A DNA stretch of 64,000 nt from contig GG774889.1 in the NCBI GenBank assembly GCA_000163695.1, positions 380,243 to 444,242 of the forward strand, written 5' to 3'. The position numbers and the translations under genes were made by a program. This document shows, one piece after another, positions 60,191 through 64,000 of this stretch. Below the pieces are notes generated by a model. The model did no database searches. It saw nothing but the letters and a program-made list of their open reading frames with translations, and had not been told where the DNA came from. Every line of letters begins with the position of its first letter. Position 1 is the stretch's first letter. Source of the stretch: Bacteroidetes oral taxon 274 str. F0058 (GTDB lineage Bacteria; Bacteroidota; Bacteroidia; Bacteroidales; Paludibacteraceae).

Positions 60191-63118
60191 TTACTTTATC
60201 AGTAGATTTTGAGAGTGTAGTGTTTTTCCGTCTGCCATCAGTTTAACTATGTAAGAGCCTACAGACAAGCCCTCTAACGAAATAGTTTTCTCAGTTGCGG
60301 TGGTAGATATTGCGTATGTCTTCGATATGTTGTTTTGGATATTGGTAATCTGTATACTTGCTATCACTGTGTTGTCCGGCAGTTTGTACTTGACGGTAAG
60401 GGTGCTGTGTGCAGGGTTGGGCGATAGCGAAACTATCTTGCCCGCGAGAGCTACGACCTCTACCTCGCCGTACGACTTGTAGCCGTTGTCTTCCCTCTCA
60501 ACTTCGAGTATGTAAGTATCTGTCGCTGTCGGGACAGTCGTTATACTCGTACCTGTGCCGATAACATTGCCCGAACGGTTGTACCAGGTGTATGTGGCTT
60601 CGTCGCCGATATTAGCTGCCGTAAGGGTAACCGTCTCATTACCCGCTACCTGTGTCTTGCTTGCCTCAGCCTGAGCTTTGAAGTAAACGGAAGAGTCCCG
60701 TATGGCGGTAAAATGTACCATTTCAGGTTCTTTCCCCTGCTCGCTGTAGCTCAGCCCGAAGTCGAAACTGTTTCTTTGTGGCAATAGGTCGGAGAAGAAC
60801 TTTACCTCCACCCCCGCGAAGTAATCTTCTCTGTTGTTTGACATAGGGCGGAACTCCAACTTGGCGTCTGCCGACAAGAGACGTACCCTGTTTTGGTCGA
60901 TTACCTTTATTTTCGTGTTACCAGTGGTAATAAGTTTTGTCATCAGGCTGTTGCTTAGCAGTATGTTTACTTCGGCGAAGTCCTTGATACGTCCTCTCTT
61001 TATGTCGACAGGTTGACTCAAAGAGAGACTGAATGGTACATTTGCCGTGGGTAATATTCTAATGATTTGGTTGAATATTTCGTCCCAAAGCGTTCTTCTC
61101 TGCCAATAACCCATTGCAGCACTATTGTACCGCCTTGCAATATCTTCCGCACCGTGTGCGATAAATACGGTATCTGCGGTGGATTTTATTATACTATTGC
61201 CGTTTTCGTCGGCTATGGCTAAAATATCGAAACCCCAAATAGGGTTATTTACAGAAGGGAAAGCCTTTTTCAGACGTTCTGCTGTGGCTTTTAACTTTTT
61301 CTCGGGTAGTTCCCAGTTGAACAGTCCAGCAGCAACTTTTTGTTCGTTGTATGCGAGTTTCCCTATCGGAAGTCCTTTGGTAGGAGTAAGCCTTTCATAA
61401 TAAGGTAGAACATATTTCGGCAATGTCGTTATGAGATAGCTCTGCGAGAAGAGGTGCAGACGTTCCTTGCCGTTGCCTTCGGTGGTTTTGCCTCCTATAT
61501 TTTTGATATTGACGGCGATATAACAGTTTTTCTTCTTGTACATACCAATACTGTGTATAGGCTGCTGTGTATCGATGTCGAGCAACTTAATATCGGGGTT
61601 GTATTGTAGAAGCTTATATAACCAACCGTTATAACCGTACGACGGCTCTTCTCCATCGTCTCCTACATAATCGCGTATAAGTAGGTCGGCAGGGGTGTCG
61701 GGGACAGTTCCTTTGCCATCAAGTACAATTACCCCTGTATTTCGAGGATCCAACCACGGTTGTAATTTTCGTCTATTGTCCGTAGCTCCATTACCTGTCC
61801 ACGAAACACTGAATTTACCATACCAGTCAGGTTTGTCAGGACCGTATATGCCGTTTGAAATACAGTTTGAGTATCCTCCGTGTAATTGTCCAATTACTTT
61901 ACGATTACTATTTATAAGAGGCGAGCCTGATGACCCCCCTTCAGTAACTCCTTTTGACCATATTAGTCGCCAATGAGTACCATTGTGGCTTATGTTATCG
62001 CCGAGATATTTTGTTGACTGAGGAATAATTGAATACTGAGAAAATTTTTTCACATCTCCTCTTGGATGGTGGATACCTACTCCTCCATTATCTGGATCGC
62101 CGCTTCTATCCCAGCCAAGATAGTAAAGTTTTATATTACTGTTATTTTGGGGGTCTTCCTGCAAAGATATTAAAGCAAAATCAGACACAGAATTATTGGC
62201 TACGACATTTGCTCCTACTGTTGAGTAAATAGGAGGTTCTTCTGTAAGATTACTACACCCAGGAGCTTCATAATTCCAATAAAAAGACCAATAATCAAGA
62301 GAAGGATTACTTATGGCATCGGCTCCTCCACTTAGACAGTGATTTGCTGTTAAAAATAGGGGACGATTATCATTTGCAGTGGTATTTATAAGAGAACCTG
62401 TGCAATAACGAATTCCATTTACTAATATTAAAGCAATCGCGTTTTTTTCTTTTTGCCAGCTATTTCCTTCAGGGCAGTTTATATTTACATTACATTTACC
62501 AGACGCTCCTAAACTTTTTTGTCCATCGTAAATATTGATATATCTATACCCTTGTACAACATAAGCGATAGATATTATGCCCTGATTTCTGACATTCTTA
62601 GGTTCGTAATATTCCAATACTATTTTATCACCGTAAACCAATCCTGTCGCAAATCCCTGTATTTTATCCTTTGTCCCTTTATTATTCGCAGATGTAAATG
62701 CTCCTAAAGTACGTTTTTTATCATAGCTGTAAACAAAAAATTTAGCTCCGTAGGGCAACCAGAATTTGTCGTATAAAAGATTTATTGATAGAGCATTAGG
62801 GCAACTAATAGATAGTCTCCACAGTCTGCTTCCATCAGGTAGATTTACCCATTGTCCCGAATTGTTAAGATTGTAATTAACAGAGTGAGGGTAACCGAAC
62901 CTTGGAGGAACACCATTACTATCATCCTCTTTGTCTTCCCTACTTATCCTAACCATATCCAACGAAGGCATAACTTTGTTGGGGATATTCTGTTCCAATG
63001 CTTTTTCCAAGTTATTACCGAAACTAATAGGTTTTTCATTCGTACTTATCTGGCTATAAGACTCTTGATTTATGAGACACAATAATCCGAATATTATTAT
63101 AAAATTTAACTTTTTCAT
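60191..63118 (-). CDS. secreted trypsin-like (S1/Lys-C type) serine protease with T9SS sorting domain
   Basis: 975 residues. Signal peptide 1-22 and a propeptide-like region precede the S1 protease domain (~210-455). The catalytic triad is visible: H260 in 'PLFLTANHCLSGG', D313 in 'NSVSDFALISL' and S397 in 'VTEGGSSGSPLINS'. Paired cysteines ('CNVNINCPEG', 'RYCTGS', 'APGCSN') recall the lysyl-endopeptidase group. A PKD/Ig-like segment follows at ~860-900 ('TYTWYNRSGNVIGTGTS'), then the T9SS sorting domain ('SLSPNPAHSTLTVKYKLPDN' to 'LLIK'). The specificity pocket was not assigned. It starts five bases after the stop of the small lipoprotein gene, behind a GGAGA. Confidence 0.92.
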   Translation of the reverse strand: MKKLNFIIIFGLLCLINQESYSQISTNEKPISFGNNLEKALEQNIPNKVMPSLDMVRISREDKEDDSNGVPPRFGYPHSVNYNLNNSGQWVNLPDGSRLWRLSISCPNALSINLLYDKFWLPYGAKFFVYSYDKKRTLGAFTSANNKGTKDKIQGFATGLVYGDKIVLEYYEPKNVRNQGIISIAYVVQGYRYINIYDGQKSLGASGKCNVNINCPEGNSWQKEKNAIALILVNGIRYCTGSLINTTANDNRPLFLTANHCLSGGADAISNPSLDYWSFYWNYEAPGCSNLTEEPPIYSTVGANVVANNSVSDFALISLQEDPQNNSNIKLYYLGWDRSGDPDNGGVGIHHPRGDVKKFSQYSIIPQSTKYLGDNISHNGTHWRLIWSKGVTEGGSSGSPLINSNRKVIGQLHGGYSNCISNGIYGPDKPDWYGKFSVSWTGNGATDNRRKLQPWLDPRNTGVIVLDGKGTVPDTPADLLIRDYVGDDGEEPSYGYNGWLYKLLQYNPDIKLLDIDTQQPIHSIGMYKKKNCYIAVNIKNIGGKTTEGNGKERLHLFSQSYLITTLPKYVLPYYERLTPTKGLPIGKLAYNEQKVAAGLFNWELPEKKLKATAERLKKAFPSVNNPIWGFDILAIADENGNSIIKSTADTVFIAHGAEDIARRYNSAAMGYWQRRTLWDEIFNQIIRILPTANVPFSLSLSQPVDIKRGRIKDFAEVNILLSNSLMTKLITTGNTKIKVIDQNRVRLLSADAKLEFRPMSNNREDYFAGVEVKFFSDLLPQRNSFDFGLSYSEQGKEPEMVHFTAIRDSSVYFKAQAEASKTQVAGNETVTLTAANIGDEATYTWYNRSGNVIGTGTSITTVPTATDTYILEVEREDNGYKSYGEVEVVALAGKIVSLSPNPAHSTLTVKYKLPDNTVIASIQITNIQNNISKTYAISTTATEKTISLEGLSVGSYIVKLMADGKTLHSQNLLIK

Positions 63119-63123
63119 AACAT

Positions 63124-63597
63124 TTATCTCCTTTTAAATTCTAAATAGTTTTTATTATCATTATAATATAGCTTCAAAACATCTTTATCAATTGTATATT
63201 TATTGACTTTAATTAAGCTTTCTACGTATAATATGCCGTCATATATCTCATTTATTTTTGTTCCTCCCAGACTTGTTATTGATATAGAAGAAGTTTTGAT
63301 ATCAATAGTATATGTACCAATAAAGTTGTTTGTAGAAGAAGTTGTGGTTAAAGAGTCTCCATTTTCCAGAAACTTCAATGTATAGCACTTTTCACTGTCC
63401 GGCTCAGGTGTTTTCTTCGTGTTGTTTCCAACATCGACGAAGTTTATCAGCTTCCATTCCGTATTTTTCAACGGATTCTTGTTCTCCTTTTCATTCTCGT
63501 TATTGTTCTCGTTTTTCTTTTCGCACCCGCCCAGAACCACGACTGCTCCTACGAGCAATATCACGGCGGGTAATATTCTAAAAAATGACTTTTTCAT
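63124..63597 (-). CDS. small lipoprotein, META/HslJ-like, translationally coupled to the protease
   Basis: 157 residues from the ATG at 63597; the longer frame to 63651 would place 18 residues before the signal peptide. The lipobox is 'LGGC' (C25). An Asn/Glu/Lys low-complexity linker (~28-42) leads to a small beta domain: 'LKNTEWKLINFVDVG', 'CYTLKFLENGDSLTTTSSTNNFIGTYTID' and 'LYYNDNKNYLEFKR', typical of META-type or DUF306-like domains. META-type domains occur in protease-inhibitor-like lipoproteins. The five-base gap to the protease gene suggests a functional pair, for example an inhibitor or chaperone, which is inference. Confidence 0.8.
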   Translation of the reverse strand: MKKSFFRILPAVILLVGAVVVLGGCEKKNENNNENEKENKNPLKNTEWKLINFVDVGNNTKKTPEPDSEKCYTLKFLENGDSLTTTSSTNNFIGTYTIDIKTSSISITSLGGTKINEIYDGILYVESLIKVNKYTIDKDVLKLYYNDNKNYLEFKRR

Positions 63598-64000
63598 ATT
63601 CTTATTTTTATAATAAAACTTTGATTGATAGTGTATTTCGGGCATACACACAAAAGCCCTTTGTGTATTTGGGAGTTAAAAGAGTGCTCCATTAGCGAAA
63701 GTACGGATTTGATACACAAAAAGAACAAACGTCCCTTGCTCTTAGCAGCTGTATGCGGCACGGTACACAACTCTAAGCGGAGCTGGCGACAATGCCAAAG
63801 CGCGGGAGGTATTTGCGAAAATATGTAGAAAAGATATATGTGCGTATATTTTTTGTTGCCGTATGTCTTTGTGAATCTATTTTGCCGATTATAAGACAAA
63901 TACATTTTAGCAAAGACATTACCACACACTCCCTAAAAACATACCCGGCGGTAATCTTTATATTTGATATCCAAGTATGTATTAAGTCTGTGTATGGTAT
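63598..64000. other. 403-bp region without a recognisable gene
   Basis: No credible ORF, hairpin with T-run or clear TAnnTTTG box was found. It should contain the promoter of the lipoprotein-protease operon and possibly the end of the next gene outside the window. Confidence 0.6.

Noticed and set aside
1..64000. tRNA, rRNA and other structured RNA genes apart from the cobalamin riboswitch
   Set aside because: No cloverleaf with a GTTCGAATC-type T arm or other known RNA was recognised by eye; a covariance-model scan was not possible.

Overview
The window is a stretch of chromosome from a member of the Bacteroidota, most likely order Bacteroidales. The evidence is convergent. Promoters carry the phylum's TAnnTTTG -7 box (at least 15 seen). 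Start codons outside one island lack clear Shine-Dalgarno (SD) sequences. Four proteins carry or appear to carry type IX secretion (T9SS) C-terminal sorting domains, and gldH is present. Phylum-typical families (DUF349, DUF5683, DUF2027-Smr, DUF5723-OmpA) are also present. A heterodimeric B12-dependent methylmalonyl-CoA mutase points to a propionate/succinate metabolism.

Layout: 0-11.5 kb is housekeeping and envelope genes (FISUMP surface protein fragment, DegT aminotransferase, yicC-nadD, xseA, an NlpE-like lipoprotein, osmC, Smr protein, pth, S4 protein, TPR/PD40 protein, rnz, SPOR lipoprotein). 11.8-19.1 kb holds a cytoplasmic GH16-like protein, folK, a secreted endonuclease I, a small PAS protein and mutA-mutB. 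19.3-24.1 kb holds a DUF417 membrane protein, a 15-unit 21-bp tandem repeat and a three-module LRR protein exported by T9SS. 24.2-32.8 kb is an accessory island of twelve minus-strand genes. 32.9-36.1 kb has a NimA-like flavoprotein, BrnQ and a seven-repeat propeller lipoprotein. 36.5-43.5 kb is one giant T9SS protein behind a cobalamin riboswitch. 43.8-56.5 kb has DUF349, two tandem OmpA/TSP3 proteins, gldH, GGGP synthase, parA-parB, DUF5683 and a LysM transglycosylase. 56.6-63.6 kb has gltX, aspS and a secreted S1-type protease preceded by a small lipoprotein.

Two systems stand out. (1) The 8.5-kb island looks like a polyimmunity array: SUKH, DUF4241, two DUF4261, Imm26-like, DUF4375/DMP19-like, an ankyrin-SUKH fusion and several unrecognised small proteins, with no toxin and no recombinase. 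Its genes have strong SD sequences of a kind foreign to the host, and a frameshifted partial copy of one member sits at its distal edge. (2) A textbook-quality cobalamin riboswitch lies in the 5' leader of a 2,177-residue T9SS protein. The protein contains a DUF4465 domain, which I recall as the family of the Bacteroides B12-binding surface protein BtuH. This suggests a giant T9SS-borne B12-capture protein, in an organism whose methylmalonyl-CoA mutase needs B12.

Limits: all family assignments come from reading motifs, without database searches. Several island genes are unrecognised.
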